Source: Flavobacterium sp.
Lineage (GTDB): Bacteria; Bacteroidota; Bacteroidia; Flavobacteriales; Flavobacteriaceae
Assembly (NCBI GenBank): GCA_023251135.1
Contig: JAHEZJ010000034.1
Span: 1-64,000 of the forward strand
Length of the DNA: 64,000 nucleotides
Direction of reading: 5' to 3'
Within the stretch, counting starts at the first letter, position 1; the number at the start of each line of letters is the position of its first letter. Below are positions 8,225 to 16,063 of the stretch, one piece after another. Made by a program: the position numbers and the translations under genes. The notes below the pieces were generated by a model. That model made no database searches, had not been told where the DNA came from, and saw nothing but the letters and a program-made list of their open reading frames with translations.

Positions 8225-9559
8225 ATGTCTAAACAATTCTCATCATTAGGAATTTCAGCACCAATTTTAAAAGCGTTAAGCGAATTGAATATTGTTGAAC
8301 CTACGGAAATCCAACAAAAAACAATTCCGTTACTTTTAGCTGAAACTCACGATGTAGTTGGTTTAGCCAAAACCGGAACCGGTAAAACAGCAGCCTTCGG
8401 ATTGCCATTACTGCAATTAATCGATACAGAATCTACTGTAGTTCAGGCCGTAATTTTGGTTCCAACAAGAGAACTTGGACAACAAATATTCAGAAATTTA
8501 GAAGGTTTCGGAAAATACCTTCCAAACGTTTCTATCGCTTCCACTTGTGGAGGAATCCCAATAAAACCACAAATCGAACGTTTGACTCAGCCTACTCACA
8601 TTGTAGTAGCAACGCCTGGACGTTTGATTGATTTGATTCAGCGCAAAGCCATTGATTTAAAACAAACAGCCTATTTAGTACTGGATGAAGCCGATGAAAT
8701 GGTCTCTATCCTTAAAGAAAGTTTAGACGAAATTGTTGCTGAACTTCCTAAAAAACACCGTACTTTATTGTTCTCCGCTACTTTGCCGGGAACAATCAAG
8801 CAGTTGATCCAGAATTACTTAAATAAAAATGTAGTTCAGGTTAGTGCAAGTATGGAAACTGTTGGTAACCAAGGAATTGACCACGAGTATATTGTAGTAG
8901 ACCCTATTGAAAAACTGGATGTTTTAATGCATTTCTTAAATTCAAGAGAAGGCGAACGCGGTATTATTTTCTGTAAAACCAAAGCAGCAGTCAATAAACT
9001 GGCCAAGAATCTGGCCATTAATCGATTTTCTTCGGGAGCGCTTCATGGTAGTTTGTCACAGGGAATTCGCGACAGGATTATGGAGCAGTTTCGTGAGGGA
9101 CATATCAATATATTGGTTGCTACCGATTTAGCTGCAAGAGGAATTGACGTAAAAGAAATTTCTTATGTGGTTAACTATCATCTTCCTGACACCTACGAAA
9201 ACTATGTTCACCGTAGTGGAAGAACCGCGAGAGCAGGAGCAAAAGGACTTTCATTAACCGTTTTGCAGGAAGAAGAAGTAGCAGAGATTCCTGAATTTGA
9301 ACAAGAACTGGGGATTAAATTTACTAAATTTCAAAAACCTTCAGTAGCAAGTCTTGAAGAAAATAATACACTTTTATGGGCCAAACAAATTTTCAAAACT
9401 AAACCGAATCACGATATTTCGACAGAATTGAAAACGAAGGTAAAAACAGTTTTTCATCATCTGACTAAAGACGAACTGATTGAGAAATTGTTAGCGAATT
9501 ATGTTTTACAGAACAAAGTTGAAGTGGCTGAAAAACCTGTTAAAAAATTCAAAAAGTAA
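8225..9559 (+). CDS. DEAD-box RNA helicase (RhlE-like)
   Basis: 444 aa from the chosen ATG (MSKQFSSLGISAPILKAL). Q motif EPTEIQQKTIP, Walker A AKTGTGKT, PTRELGQQ, DEAD box VLDEADEM, motif III LFSAT, and C-terminal ATDLAARGIDV and HRSGRTARAG are all present in order. Probable ATP-dependent RNA remodelling in ribosome assembly or RNA decay. The frame is open 67 codons further upstream, but that part is encoded by a dispersed repeat, and the helicase homology begins at 8225. Confidence 0.92.
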   Translation: MSKQFSSLGISAPILKALSELNIVEPTEIQQKTIPLLLAETHDVVGLAKTGTGKTAAFGLPLLQLIDTESTVVQAVILVPTRELGQQIFRNLEGFGKYLPNVSIASTCGGIPIKPQIERLTQPTHIVVATPGRLIDLIQRKAIDLKQTAYLVLDEADEMVSILKESLDEIVAELPKKHRTLLFSATLPGTIKQLIQNYLNKNVVQVSASMETVGNQGIDHEYIVVDPIEKLDVLMHFLNSREGERGIIFCKTKAAVNKLAKNLAINRFSSGALHGSLSQGIRDRIMEQFREGHINILVATDLAARGIDVKEISYVVNYHLPDTYENYVHRSGRTARAGAKGLSLTVLQEEEVAEIPEFEQELGIKFTKFQKPSVASLEENNTLLWAKQIFKTKPNHDISTELKTKVKTVFHHLTKDELIEKLLANYVLQNKVEVAEKPVKKFKK

Positions 9560-9642
9560 TATTTGCGGCAATTAACTTTGCTAATTTATGTTGTATATTT
9601 ATAAGGTAATTTTAGTATAATCTTACTTAATAAACAGCATAT

Positions 9643-10911
9643 ATGAAGATAGTCATCATAGGAGGTGGTTTTGCAGGAATCAATCTTGCAAAAGAGCTTG
9701 TAAACCATCCTCAAATACAGGTAACCCTTGTAGACAAGAACAATTATAACTTTTTTCCACCACTTATATATCAGGTTGCAACCGCATTTTTAGAGCCTTC
9801 GAGTATCAGTTATCCTTTCAGAAAATTCTTTGCAGGCAAAAAAAACCTGCAATTTCGTCTGGGGGAATTGCTTTCAGTAGTTCCGGCTGAGAATAAAATT
9901 ATCCTGAATAATGGAGAATTAACATATGATCATTTGGTTTTTGCAACCGGTGCAGAAACGAGTTATTTTGGAATGGAAAACGTTATGAAAAACGCCATTC
10001 CGATGAAAACTTTAAACGATGCCATCGAAATGCGTAATGCACTGCTTAAAAACCTTGAAAAAGCAGCAATTACCAAAGATATTCGCAAGCGACGCAAATT
10101 GTTAACCATTGTGGTAGCAGGAGGAGGGCCAACAGGAGTGGAGGTATCCGGAATGTTTGCCGAAATGCGAAAAAGCATTTTATTAAAAGAATATCCGGAA
10201 CTGGAAACCTCTGCGAGTAATGTTTATTTGGTCGATGGGGGAGACGCACTCCTCTCGCCTATGAGCAAAGCTTCTCAGGAAGACACTTTGGATGCACTTA
10301 CCAAACTTGGTGTTGTGGTAAAACTTCAAACACGTGTTGTTGACTATGTTGATGATACTGTTCATTTTGCAAATGGAGAAACAATTAAAACCAAAAATCT
10401 GATTTGGGCAGCCGGAGTTTCCGCTAAAACTTTTGAAGGAATCCCAACAGAAAGTTATGGCCGCGGAAAACGTATGGCAACAGATCAATACAATAAAGTA
10501 AATGGACTCGTAAATATTTACGCTATCGGTGACACAGCCATCACAGCCGGTGATAAAAATTTTCCTGACGGACATCCGCAGGTAGCTCAGGTTGCCATTC
10601 AACAAGGATTGAATTTGGCCAAAAACTTTAAAGCCATGATACAAAACAAACCTTTAAAAGCATTCCTGTACAATGACAAAGGTTCAATGGCTATTATTGG
10701 AAAAAATAAGGCAGTTGTAGATTTACCTAGTCCAAAATGGCATTTTAAAGGATTTTTCGCCTGGATTATCTGGCTGTTTATCCACCTGATATCCCTGATT
10801 ACTTATAGAAACAGATTAAATACATTTTGGAACTGGATGGTAGCTTATTTTGCAAGAGATCAGTCTTTGAGAATGATTATCAGACCAGAGAAAAGACAAC
10901 AAAGAGAATAG
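9643..10911 (+). CDS. ndh: Type II NADH dehydrogenase (NDH-2)
   Basis: 422 aa. N-terminal FAD-binding IIGGGFAGINLAKEL, second Rossmann motif VVAGGGPTGVEVSG (NADH site), and an AIGDTA FAD motif near residue 300. The C-terminal third has hydrophobic and aromatic segments (FFAWIIWLFIHLISLITYR) that would bind the membrane face, as in NDH-2. Role: non-proton-pumping transfer of electrons from NADH to quinone. Family and length agree. Stand-alone gene followed by a strong terminator. Confidence 0.88.
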   Translation: MKIVIIGGGFAGINLAKELVNHPQIQVTLVDKNNYNFFPPLIYQVATAFLEPSSISYPFRKFFAGKKNLQFRLGELLSVVPAENKIILNNGELTYDHLVFATGAETSYFGMENVMKNAIPMKTLNDAIEMRNALLKNLEKAAITKDIRKRRKLLTIVVAGGGPTGVEVSGMFAEMRKSILLKEYPELETSASNVYLVDGGDALLSPMSKASQEDTLDALTKLGVVVKLQTRVVDYVDDTVHFANGETIKTKNLIWAAGVSAKTFEGIPTESYGRGKRMATDQYNKVNGLVNIYAIGDTAITAGDKNFPDGHPQVAQVAIQQGLNLAKNFKAMIQNKPLKAFLYNDKGSMAIIGKNKAVVDLPSPKWHFKGFFAWIIWLFIHLISLITYRNRLNTFWNWMVAYFARDQSLRMIIRPEKRQQRE

Positions 10912-10970
10912 ATAAATTTCAATTTTTAAATTCCAAATTCCAATGAATTGGGAGTATTTAAGCGAACATA

Positions 10971-11006
10971 AAGAAGCCAGAATTTAATAATTCTGGCTTC
11001 TTTTTT
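10971..11006 (+). terminator. Intrinsic terminator after ndh
   Basis: The 14-bp arms AAGAAGCCAGAATT (10971-10984) and AATTCTGGCTTCTT (10989-11002) pair perfectly around a 4-nt loop, with a T run following on the plus strand. Confidence 0.85.
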
Positions 11007-11014
11007 GCACAATA

Positions 11015-11120
11015 TTGTCATTTCGACTGAAAGGAGAAATCACACTAGTAGCTCGACAAAGATTGGAGATTCACTTTGTGGAATTTTTTGTGTGATTTCT
11101 CCTTTCAGTCGAAATGACAA
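11015..11120. repeat. 31-bp perfect inverted repeat element (MITE-like), full copy
   Basis: The left arm 11015-11045 begins TTGTCATTTCGACTGAAAGG and ends AAATCACAC. The right arm 11090-11120 is its exact reverse complement. A 44-bp spacer separates them. The element lies between convergent ndh and the MFS gene. A degenerate relative is at 8066-8140. No coding capacity. Confidence 0.9.
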
Positions 11121-11135
11121 ACCGGAGTACCTTTG

Positions 11136-12365
11136 TTAATGACCAATCATAACATCATCTTCCTTAGTCAATTCTACTTTTTGCTTAATAAAACGTTTTC
11201 CAATATTTAAAACAATAAAAGCGGTAATCGTAGTTGTTGTCATGATTGCGACCATTGGCGCAACAGAATCTTTTACGAAAATTCCAACTGCAAATGAGGC
11301 TAAAGCCCCAATTCCAAGCTGAATAGCACCCATTAATGCCGAGGCGCTTCCTGTATTTTTAGCAAAAGGTGCCAGGGTAAGACCTGCCGTATTTGGATTC
11401 GAAATTCCCAGACAAGCCAGGAATAAAAACAACATTCCAATAGTTTCATACAATCCTAAAAGGTCGTTTAAAGCCAAAATCAGGAAAACAATACTAATAA
11501 CGGACTGCGAAATCAACGCACCAAAAATCATTTGTTCGCTGGAATATTTTTTCAATAAAGCTGAATTTAACTGACTTGAACCAATAAAACTAACCGACAT
11601 AAAGGCAAAAATCCAACCGTAGGTTTTAGCGTCGACGTGGTAAATATCCATAAAAATTATAGGTGAGGCCGCAACGTACGAAAACAGACCTGAAAAAGCA
11701 ATTGCTCCTGTAAAAGCATACGTATAAAACTGAGGCTCTTTAAGCACTTTTAAGAAGTTTGTAATAATAGGTTTTGGTTTTAAAGATATTGAAGAGTCTG
11801 GTTTATAAGTATTAGGTAAACCAAGTTGTGATGCTATAAGAATCGCAATTCCCATACACATTAAAATAAAAAATACAGTATGCCAGCCATAATCTTCTGT
11901 AACATAACCTCCAATTGTAGGCGCCAGCATAGGCGAAAGTCCAACAACAAGCATTAATAAGGAGAATACTTTTGGAATATCTTTTACAGGAAATAAATCC
12001 CTCACCATAGCAACAGAAGCAACTGTGGCAGCGCAACTTCCAACGGCCTGAACAAATCTTAAAAGGATAAACGAATCAATGGTAGTGACATAAATACAAC
12101 CCAAAGAAGCCAAAATATAGACCATTAACCCAATAAATAAAGGCTTTTTTCGGCCAAAACGATCCAATAGCGGGCCGTAAAGCAATTGTCCGGCTGAAAT
12201 TCCAATAAAATAACTCGATAAACTCATCGAAACTTTGGCGACTGAAGTATGCAAATCCTTTGCTATACCTGAGAAACCAGGCAGATACATATCAATTGAA
12301 AAAGGGCCAAGTGCTGTTAAAGAACCTAAGATAAGGATGAGTTTAATGTATTTTTTTGTTGTCAT
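11136..12365 (-). CDS. MFS efflux transporter, Bcr/CflA type
   Basis: 409 aa with about 12 hydrophobic segments. The N-terminus LTALGPFSIDMYLPGFSGIAKDL and the loop LLYGPLLDRFGRKKPLFIGL are signatures of the Bcr/CflA drug-resistance subfamily (DHA1). Probable proton-driven export of small molecules across the inner membrane; the substrate is not predictable. Single-gene unit. Confidence 0.9.
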   Translation of the reverse strand: MTTKKYIKLILILGSLTALGPFSIDMYLPGFSGIAKDLHTSVAKVSMSLSSYFIGISAGQLLYGPLLDRFGRKKPLFIGLMVYILASLGCIYVTTIDSFILLRFVQAVGSCAATVASVAMVRDLFPVKDIPKVFSLLMLVVGLSPMLAPTIGGYVTEDYGWHTVFFILMCMGIAILIASQLGLPNTYKPDSSISLKPKPIITNFLKVLKEPQFYTYAFTGAIAFSGLFSYVAASPIIFMDIYHVDAKTYGWIFAFMSVSFIGSSQLNSALLKKYSSEQMIFGALISQSVISIVFLILALNDLLGLYETIGMLFLFLACLGISNPNTAGLTLAPFAKNTGSASALMGAIQLGIGALASFAVGIFVKDSVAPMVAIMTTTTITAFIVLNIGKRFIKQKVELTKEDDVMIGH

Positions 12366-12394
12366 TTTCTTAAAAAATTGCTTTTCATTTTTTG

Positions 12395-12402
12395 CAAAGG
12401 TA
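12395..12402 (-). promoter_or_regulatory. -7 box for the MFS gene
   Basis: TACCTTTG on the minus strand fits TAnnTTTG and is 30 bp upstream of the MFS start. No clear -33 box. Confidence 0.4.
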
Positions 12403-12516
12403 AAGATTTCATATCTTGTAGTGTAATTTAAACCTTTTTTAATAAAAGTTTGGGTGTATTACGCATGAGTGGATTGCCAAAAATCATTTTAATATTAATC
12501 TTTAAAATTTAAAATT

Positions 12517-12936
12517 ATGAGAAATTACATTGTACTATTTACACTTATTTTTACCACAATTTCATTTGCACAAACAATTACTTCTAAAAAAGAAGATGCA
12601 ACTCCGGCACAATATGCCTTGCTGGAAAAAGTCAATCAGTATTATCCGGATATTACTTTAAGTAAAACAGTTACTAATTTTTATGCCGACGGTAATATTA
12701 TTGACACGCATCAGGAATTTGATTTAACAAATTCTAAATTCTCGAGTTACAAAATTGGACTTGAACCGGACAATAAAAAACTCCTGTTTGAGTATGTTTC
12801 TGACGCAACCGGAAAAGTTTACGGTGACGTTACCATTTTTAAAGGAAATGCGCTGAGAACAACTTTTACAGAAAAGAACAATGAAATCAGTGTCGCATTG
12901 AACGGAAAATCGGTTTATTTGAAAAAATTAAAATAA
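12517..12936 (+). CDS. Hypothetical secreted protein
   Basis: 139 aa with a cleavable signal peptide (IVLFTLIFTTISFA, then QT). The mature part is hydrophilic, with repeating hydrophobic strands (LTNSKFSSYKIGLEPDNK, GDVTIFKGNALRTTF). No family recognised. It is followed by a strong terminator at 12960 and then another small secreted protein. Confidence 0.7.
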   Translation: MRNYIVLFTLIFTTISFAQTITSKKEDATPAQYALLEKVNQYYPDITLSKTVTNFYADGNIIDTHQEFDLTNSKFSSYKIGLEPDNKKLLFEYVSDATGKVYGDVTIFKGNALRTTFTEKNNEISVALNGKSVYLKKLK

Positions 12937-12959
12937 TTTTTCAAATACGGGAAATATGA

Positions 12960-12988
12960 AGCACCACATATTTTGTGGTGCTTTTTTT
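12960..12988 (+). terminator. Intrinsic terminator
   Basis: GAAGCACCACA pairs with TGTGGTGCTT around a short AT loop, followed by a T run. It ends the 12517 gene. Confidence 0.85.
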
Positions 12989-13029
12989 CGTTTATATTTG
13001 ATTCATAAATTTCACATATTTTAAAACGC

Positions 13030-13407
13030 ATGAAAAAAATTCTTCTATTATTGATTCTCGTAAGCTTTCAATCGTATGCACAGGCCAATAAATTTACCGG
13101 AACCTGGAGCACTGAAAATTGTAAAAGTTGCAGCAAGGAATATGTACTGAAATTAAACCTGGCGCAATCCAATAACAAAATATTTGGAACAGCCGAAATT
13201 ACAAGCAGCAACGAGAAATTTGTTAGCGGTGTTATGGAAGTTGACGGTAATGTGTATGCACTTGGTGAAAAAGCCCAAATTAGCATCAAAGGCAAAGACG
13301 GTACAGCAAGTGCAGTTTTATTTGTAAAGGAAGATCTTTTACAATTTGCCAAAAGAGGTGGTGATGATTTAGTTCCCAAAGAAACAGTTCTAACGAAGTT
13401 ATACTAG
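13030..13407 (+). CDS. Hypothetical secreted protein next to attL
   Basis: 125 aa with signal peptide (ILLLLILVSFQSYA, cleavage before QAN). The mature start KFTGTWSTENCKSCSKEY contains a CxxC pair and resembles small lipocalin- or avidin-like beta proteins that open with a GTW motif, but the family is not certain. It is the last chromosomal gene before the integrated element; its stop lies 50 bp from attL. Confidence 0.7.
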   Translation: MKKILLLLILVSFQSYAQANKFTGTWSTENCKSCSKEYVLKLNLAQSNNKIFGTAEITSSNEKFVSGVMEVDGNVYALGEKAQISIKGKDGTASAVLFVKEDLLQFAKRGGDDLVPKETVLTKLY

Positions 13408-13457
13408 AGAAATCAAGGCAAAAGACGCAAAATTGCCCTATTCTGGTATAATACATT

Positions 13458-13485
13458 TTGAACTATAATTTATAGTATGAAAAAC
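13458..13485 (+). repeat. attL, dif/XerCD-type site
   Basis: XerC-like arm TTGAACTATAA, 6-bp centre TTTATA, XerD-like arm GTATGAAAAAC. Over a 30-bp comparison starting two bases upstream it matches attR at 26 of 30 positions. The 11-6-11 layout and the ATAA/TTATG inner edges match classical dif. By crossover logic the XerC arm is chromosomal and the XerD arm came with the element. Confidence 0.8.
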
Positions 13486-13519
13486 GATTTTTTTCGGAAG
13501 TAATTTGTATATTTGTCAT
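13463..13519 (-). pseudogene. 5' part of an ORF interrupted at attL (18 aa)
   Basis: The ATG at 13519 follows TTGAAATAATCAT, the same context that precedes the 77-aa gene at 13971. The frame enters attL and stops at a TAG supplied by the chromosomal arm. Joined to the element's own arm from attR, the TAG becomes TGG and the frame continues from 20272 to 20192, giving a 43-aa peptide with a hydrophobic C-terminal half (VFIYLIINLLTLIFLLCL). That reading frame would overlap the start of rep. It is an inferred gene of the circular form and could be chance. Confidence 0.4.
13508..13515 (+). promoter_or_regulatory. Possible plus-strand -7 box before hairpin H1
   Basis: TATATTTG on the plus strand fits TAnnTTTG. 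A transcript from here would consist almost only of hairpin H1 and its T run, giving an RNA of about 50 nt. No -33 box is evident. Confidence 0.25.
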
Positions 13520-13520
13520 A

Positions 13521-13578
13521 TGATTATTTCAATAAGAGCCAAGGTATTCCACTACCGTTTGAGGCTCTTTTTTTTTGG
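13521..13578 (+). other. Hairpin H1 with TTCCAC loop
   Basis: TGATTATTTCAA (13521-13532) is followed by an outer stem AAGAGCC/GGCTCTT (13534-13540 with 13563-13569), an inner stem GGTA/TACC and the loop TTCCAC (13547-13552). A T run follows on the plus strand. The same leader word and loop occur in H2 at 13980-14028 with different stem bases that still pair. In the circular form H1 lies directly upstream of rep, so it could be an origin or leader structure; it also looks like a plus-strand terminator. Confidence 0.6.
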
Positions 13579-13593
13579 GTTAATATTTGATTT

Positions 13594-13688
13594 AACGTTG
13601 TTTTGATTCCTGGAAAAGTTCTGCAGAAGACCTTTTTAACGTTATTTGGTTGTTCCTGGTTAAAGATCCGGTTTAAGTTTTCACGTTA
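13594..13688 (+). repeat. CGTT array, left copy (44-bp period)
   Basis: AACGTTG at 13594, AACGTTA at 13638 and TCACGTTA with its CACGTTA core at 13682 are spaced exactly 44 bp. AGATCCGG is at 13664. The same words occur with the same spacings (44, 26, 18 bp) at 18736-18830, while the sequence between them differs. Candidate binding sites for Rep or a regulator. Confidence 0.7.
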
Positions 13689-13737
13689 ATTGTACTTTGC
13701 GATTAGGCTACGCCAGTTAACGAATTAATAATATAAC

Positions 13738-13971
13738 CTAAAAATTTATCTCTGCTTTATCTCGAGTGATGTACCCGATTTTTGGACCACAAGAGCCGTT
13801 TTCTAATTTTTGGTAGATTTTTAAGTATTTAAAAGCCTCTTTACTTCTCCAGTAATAACAGAGATATTGTAAAGAGGCTTCTTTGAATTTAAACCAACAG
13901 GAATTAGTTCCGTTCGCTAATATGTGCGAAAAAGTGACTTTTAATAAGCCGTTTTTAAGTTTTGTAGACAT
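13738..13971 (-). CDS. Hypothetical small protein of the element
   Basis: 77 aa starting MSTKLKNGLLKVTFSHI, with aromatic and Lys-rich composition and three Cys. No family recognised. It is preceded by hairpin H2 and a TAnnTTTG box on the same strand, so it appears to have its own promoter and leader, separate from the late genes. In the excised circle it is the last gene before the non-coding region that precedes rep. Confidence 0.5.
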   Translation of the reverse strand: MSTKLKNGLLKVTFSHILANGTNSCWFKFKEASLQYLCYYWRSKEAFKYLKIYQKLENGSCGPKIGYITRDKAEINF

Positions 13972-13979
13972 GATATTTA

Positions 13980-14028
13980 TGATTATTTCAACGAGAGACT
14001 ATTCCACTAGTCATTTTTACATCTCGTT
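13980..14028 (-). other. Hairpin H2 with TTCCAC loop, 5' leader of the 77-aa gene
   Basis: The plus strand reads TGATTATTTCAA, outer stem AACGAGA/TCTCGTT (13990-13996 with 14022-14028), inner stem GACTA/TAGTC (13997-14001 with 14008-14012) and loop TTCCAC (14002-14007). Loop and leader word are the same as in H1; stem bases differ but pair, which is covariation. On the minus strand it lies within the leader of the 77-aa gene. Confidence 0.6.
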
Positions 14029-14038
14029 AAAGTTTAGC

Positions 14039-14046
14039 CAAATATA
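14039..14046 (-). promoter_or_regulatory. -7 box upstream of H2 and the 77-aa gene
   Basis: TATATTTG on the minus strand fits TAnnTTTG. Transcription starting about 7 nt downstream would place all of H2 in the leader RNA. Confidence 0.45.
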
Positions 14047-14128
14047 CATATATTTTCGATTTTAATTGTTAAAATTTTACGAGATTATCTCTACCCCTAC
14101 CCGACTAGGAGAGGGGCAAAGGTTTTTT

Positions 14129-14620
14129 TTACTCTGGTCTATAGTACTCAATTACATTAGAATAGATATTCCTTACCTTATCATGAAGCCTAAAAAATGA
14201 ATGTGAGTAGTAATTATCATTACTTGTACCGTTCAATTTATCAGGGTCATACACTGCAAAAGTGACATTATCTCTAGAATCTTCTACATCTACAATAGTT
14301 GAATAATTCCAATTTATTGACGCAAAAGTGACCGAATCTAAAATCAAAGGTTCTTCGATAGGACATAATGGAGTTAAATAGGTGTTTTGTTTTCTAAAAT
14401 CATAATCTTTTAAAAGTTGAGTATCGGTAAACTCTGATGTAATAATAAGACGTTCGGTATCCGTAAAATCAATACACTTATGAGGCTCTTTTATAAAATT
14501 GATACCTTTTCTAAGGTTGCAAAATACAAGGTCTTCGGGTATCAAAATAGGAGTGTCTAAAGTATCGGTTTTTATAGTTCCTAACTGATAATTTCGATTT
14601 AAATAGTATAATGTATACAT
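14129..14620 (-). CDS. Hypothetical protein, end of the element's late gene run
   Basis: 163 aa, acidic, rich in Asp, Thr and Tyr (FTDTERLIITSEFTDTQLL, SVTFASINWNYSTI), with no membrane segment or signal peptide. It looks like a soluble, strand-rich protein and by position could be a surface or spike protein. No homologue recognised. It starts 16 bp after the end of the 190-aa gene, as expected for a tightly packed phage operon. Confidence 0.65.
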   Translation of the reverse strand: MYTLYYLNRNYQLGTIKTDTLDTPILIPEDLVFCNLRKGINFIKEPHKCIDFTDTERLIITSEFTDTQLLKDYDFRKQNTYLTPLCPIEEPLILDSVTFASINWNYSTIVDVEDSRDNVTFAVYDPDKLNGTSNDNYYSHSFFRLHDKVRNIYSNVIEYYRPE

Positions 14621-14636
14621 AGTTCCTTTTGTTTAT

Positions 14637-15209
14637 TTAAAGCCAGTTATAGCCTTTTGATTTATAAAATTTAGCCATTTCAGCATATTGGGCTTTTGAC
14701 AAATACTCAAGAATATCATTTCTCAGATTTTTGGATTTAGTAGCCGTCTTGTAATAGACATCTTCTAAAATTGGAAATGTTCCTGTGTGTTTTTTCAAAT
14801 AAGCCATTGCCGTTTCTTCGTCCTCTGTCATTGCCTTAATGTTATATAAATCAATCATCCCACCTAATAAGACATGATTATCATCGACATTAGTACCGAA
14901 AGCTTTCGCAATTTTGAACGCTGATGCTACGATATTATCCATTGACTTACTACTTACAGAAGAATACTTCTTTTTTATAGCTTGAATTTTGTCTTTGGTG
15001 ATCGTTGGGTCAGCCTTTCCGTTTTCGTTCGCATTCTTAGTTTTCTGCGCTTCAAGATTCGTATTTCTAATAGTCTCAATTCCACTCTTTACGTATTTGT
15101 ATACGTATGGAAATACAAGAAAAAGAACGATTAAAAAAATCCCATACTTCTTAAAGAATGGGATTATTTTTGAATCCAAGAAGCTAGGTTTTTTGCTAGC
15201 GTTTCTCAT
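14637..15209 (-). CDS. Membrane-anchored hypothetical protein of the element
   Basis: 190 aa. A basic N-terminus is followed by one membrane helix (IFLIVLFLVFPYVYKYV, about residues 24-40) and a soluble helical C-terminal domain. The start codon overlaps the stop of the upstream 36-aa gene (TAATG), showing translational coupling. A membrane-anchored virion protein is likely from context; function unknown. Confidence 0.7.
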   Translation of the reverse strand: MRNASKKPSFLDSKIIPFFKKYGIFLIVLFLVFPYVYKYVKSGIETIRNTNLEAQKTKNANENGKADPTITKDKIQAIKKKYSSVSSKSMDNIVASAFKIAKAFGTNVDDNHVLLGGMIDLYNIKAMTEDEETAMAYLKKHTGTFPILEDVYYKTATKSKNLRNDILEYLSKAQYAEMAKFYKSKGYNWL

Positions 15210-15319
15210 TACTTTTGATTTTGTTTAATTTTTGTATAAACGAAATACGCTGCAAGTGCTCCTGCAACAATTAAAATTGCCTTTGTATTCTCTTGCCAAA
15301 ATTGTTTCAATTTGTCCAT
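15209..15319 (-). CDS. Tiny single-span membrane protein (36 aa)
   Basis: MDKLKQFWQENTKAILIV continues into AGALAAYFVYTKIKQNQK: a short charged N-terminus, one hydrophobic helix (residues 14-27) and a basic tail. The stop TAA overlaps the ATG of the 190-aa gene. Tiny membrane proteins of this kind are typical of phages with an internal membrane. A holin-like role is also possible. Confidence 0.6.
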   Translation of the reverse strand: MDKLKQFWQENTKAILIVAGALAAYFVYTKIKQNQK

Positions 15320-15340
15320 CTTAATATGATTTTTTAGTTT

Positions 15341-15907
15341 TTAAATTATTATTGTTAGTGTGCTGTAAGTACAAAAAAAAAGAGCGATAGCGATTATAGC
15401 TGGAATTATGTACTGTTTTGCTAGAGCGAATTTGTCAATTATGACTTTCAAATTATCCGTAGATACATCGCCAAGCATGGTGATTGATTTAATAATGTCA
15501 TTGTCCATAATCTGCTTATGAGATTTACCCAGTTCTACCTGCAATATCGCTCTTGCAAGTTTCAGCAAAAACTTTGAATTGATTTCTGTAAGCCTTTGAG
15601 TAGGAGAGACGTCTAACGTTTTAGCTACTGCATTAATATAAGCCGTTGTATCATTGTTATCACTCTTAGGCGCATATTCTGAAATCAACAGTTTTACGGT
15701 GTTTTTGCCTTTGCTAATGTCATTTATCAAGTCTTTTAGCATGGCTCGAAGCCCCCAATATACATTTTCAAATTGTTCAAAATCTGCATCCTGACTTTTG
15801 GAAAATGGTATTTTACCCTGCCAAGCGATATTGGTTCTTCTGAGGTTACCCGGGTTGTTGTTTCTTAAACCACGTACACCGTGATTATTTAAAAAAGATT
15901 TACTCAT
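15341..15907 (-). CDS. Lysozyme/transglycosylase-like phage structural protein
   Basis: 188 aa from the ATG at 15907, which follows a strong AGGAGG ribosome site and overlaps the end of the 53-aa gene. RGLRNNNPGNLRRTNIAWQG (about residues 10-29) is the hallmark of a family found in small phages and prophages and annotated as structural protein or muramidase-like. A C-terminal membrane helix (IIPAIIAIALFF) would anchor it. Probable role: local cell-wall digestion during entry or exit. The frame is open 18 codons further up, but that extension ignores the ribosome site. Confidence 0.78.
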   Translation of the reverse strand: MSKSFLNNHGVRGLRNNNPGNLRRTNIAWQGKIPFSKSQDADFEQFENVYWGLRAMLKDLINDISKGKNTVKLLISEYAPKSDNNDTTAYINAVAKTLDVSPTQRLTEINSKFLLKLARAILQVELGKSHKQIMDNDIIKSITMLGDVSTDNLKVIIDKFALAKQYIIPAIIAIALFFCTYSTLTIII

Positions 15908-16061
15908 TTTCAACCTCCTTTTGTACCTCTGGCTTTTCTTTGAGTCCGTCCAATGTTTCAATTGCGAAATCTAAAATCTTGACACCCGCCAAAATATAGA
16001 TACCTACTTTTGAAACCTTTTTCAAATTCTCTAAAGCCCATTCTAATGAAAGTTTTTTCAT
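15900..16061 (-). CDS. Small membrane-associated protein (53 aa)
   Basis: MKKLSLEWALENLKKVSKVG is followed by a hydrophobic or amphipathic segment (IYILAGVKILDFAIETL) and an acidic tail. It starts 2 bp after the stop of the upstream 168-aa gene, and its end overlaps the next start, with the AGGAGG of the lysozyme gene inside its last codons. Overlap on both sides supports a real gene. Function unknown. Confidence 0.6.
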   Translation of the reverse strand: MKKLSLEWALENLKKVSKVGIYILAGVKILDFAIETLDGLKEKPEVQKEVENE

Positions 16062-16063
16062 GA

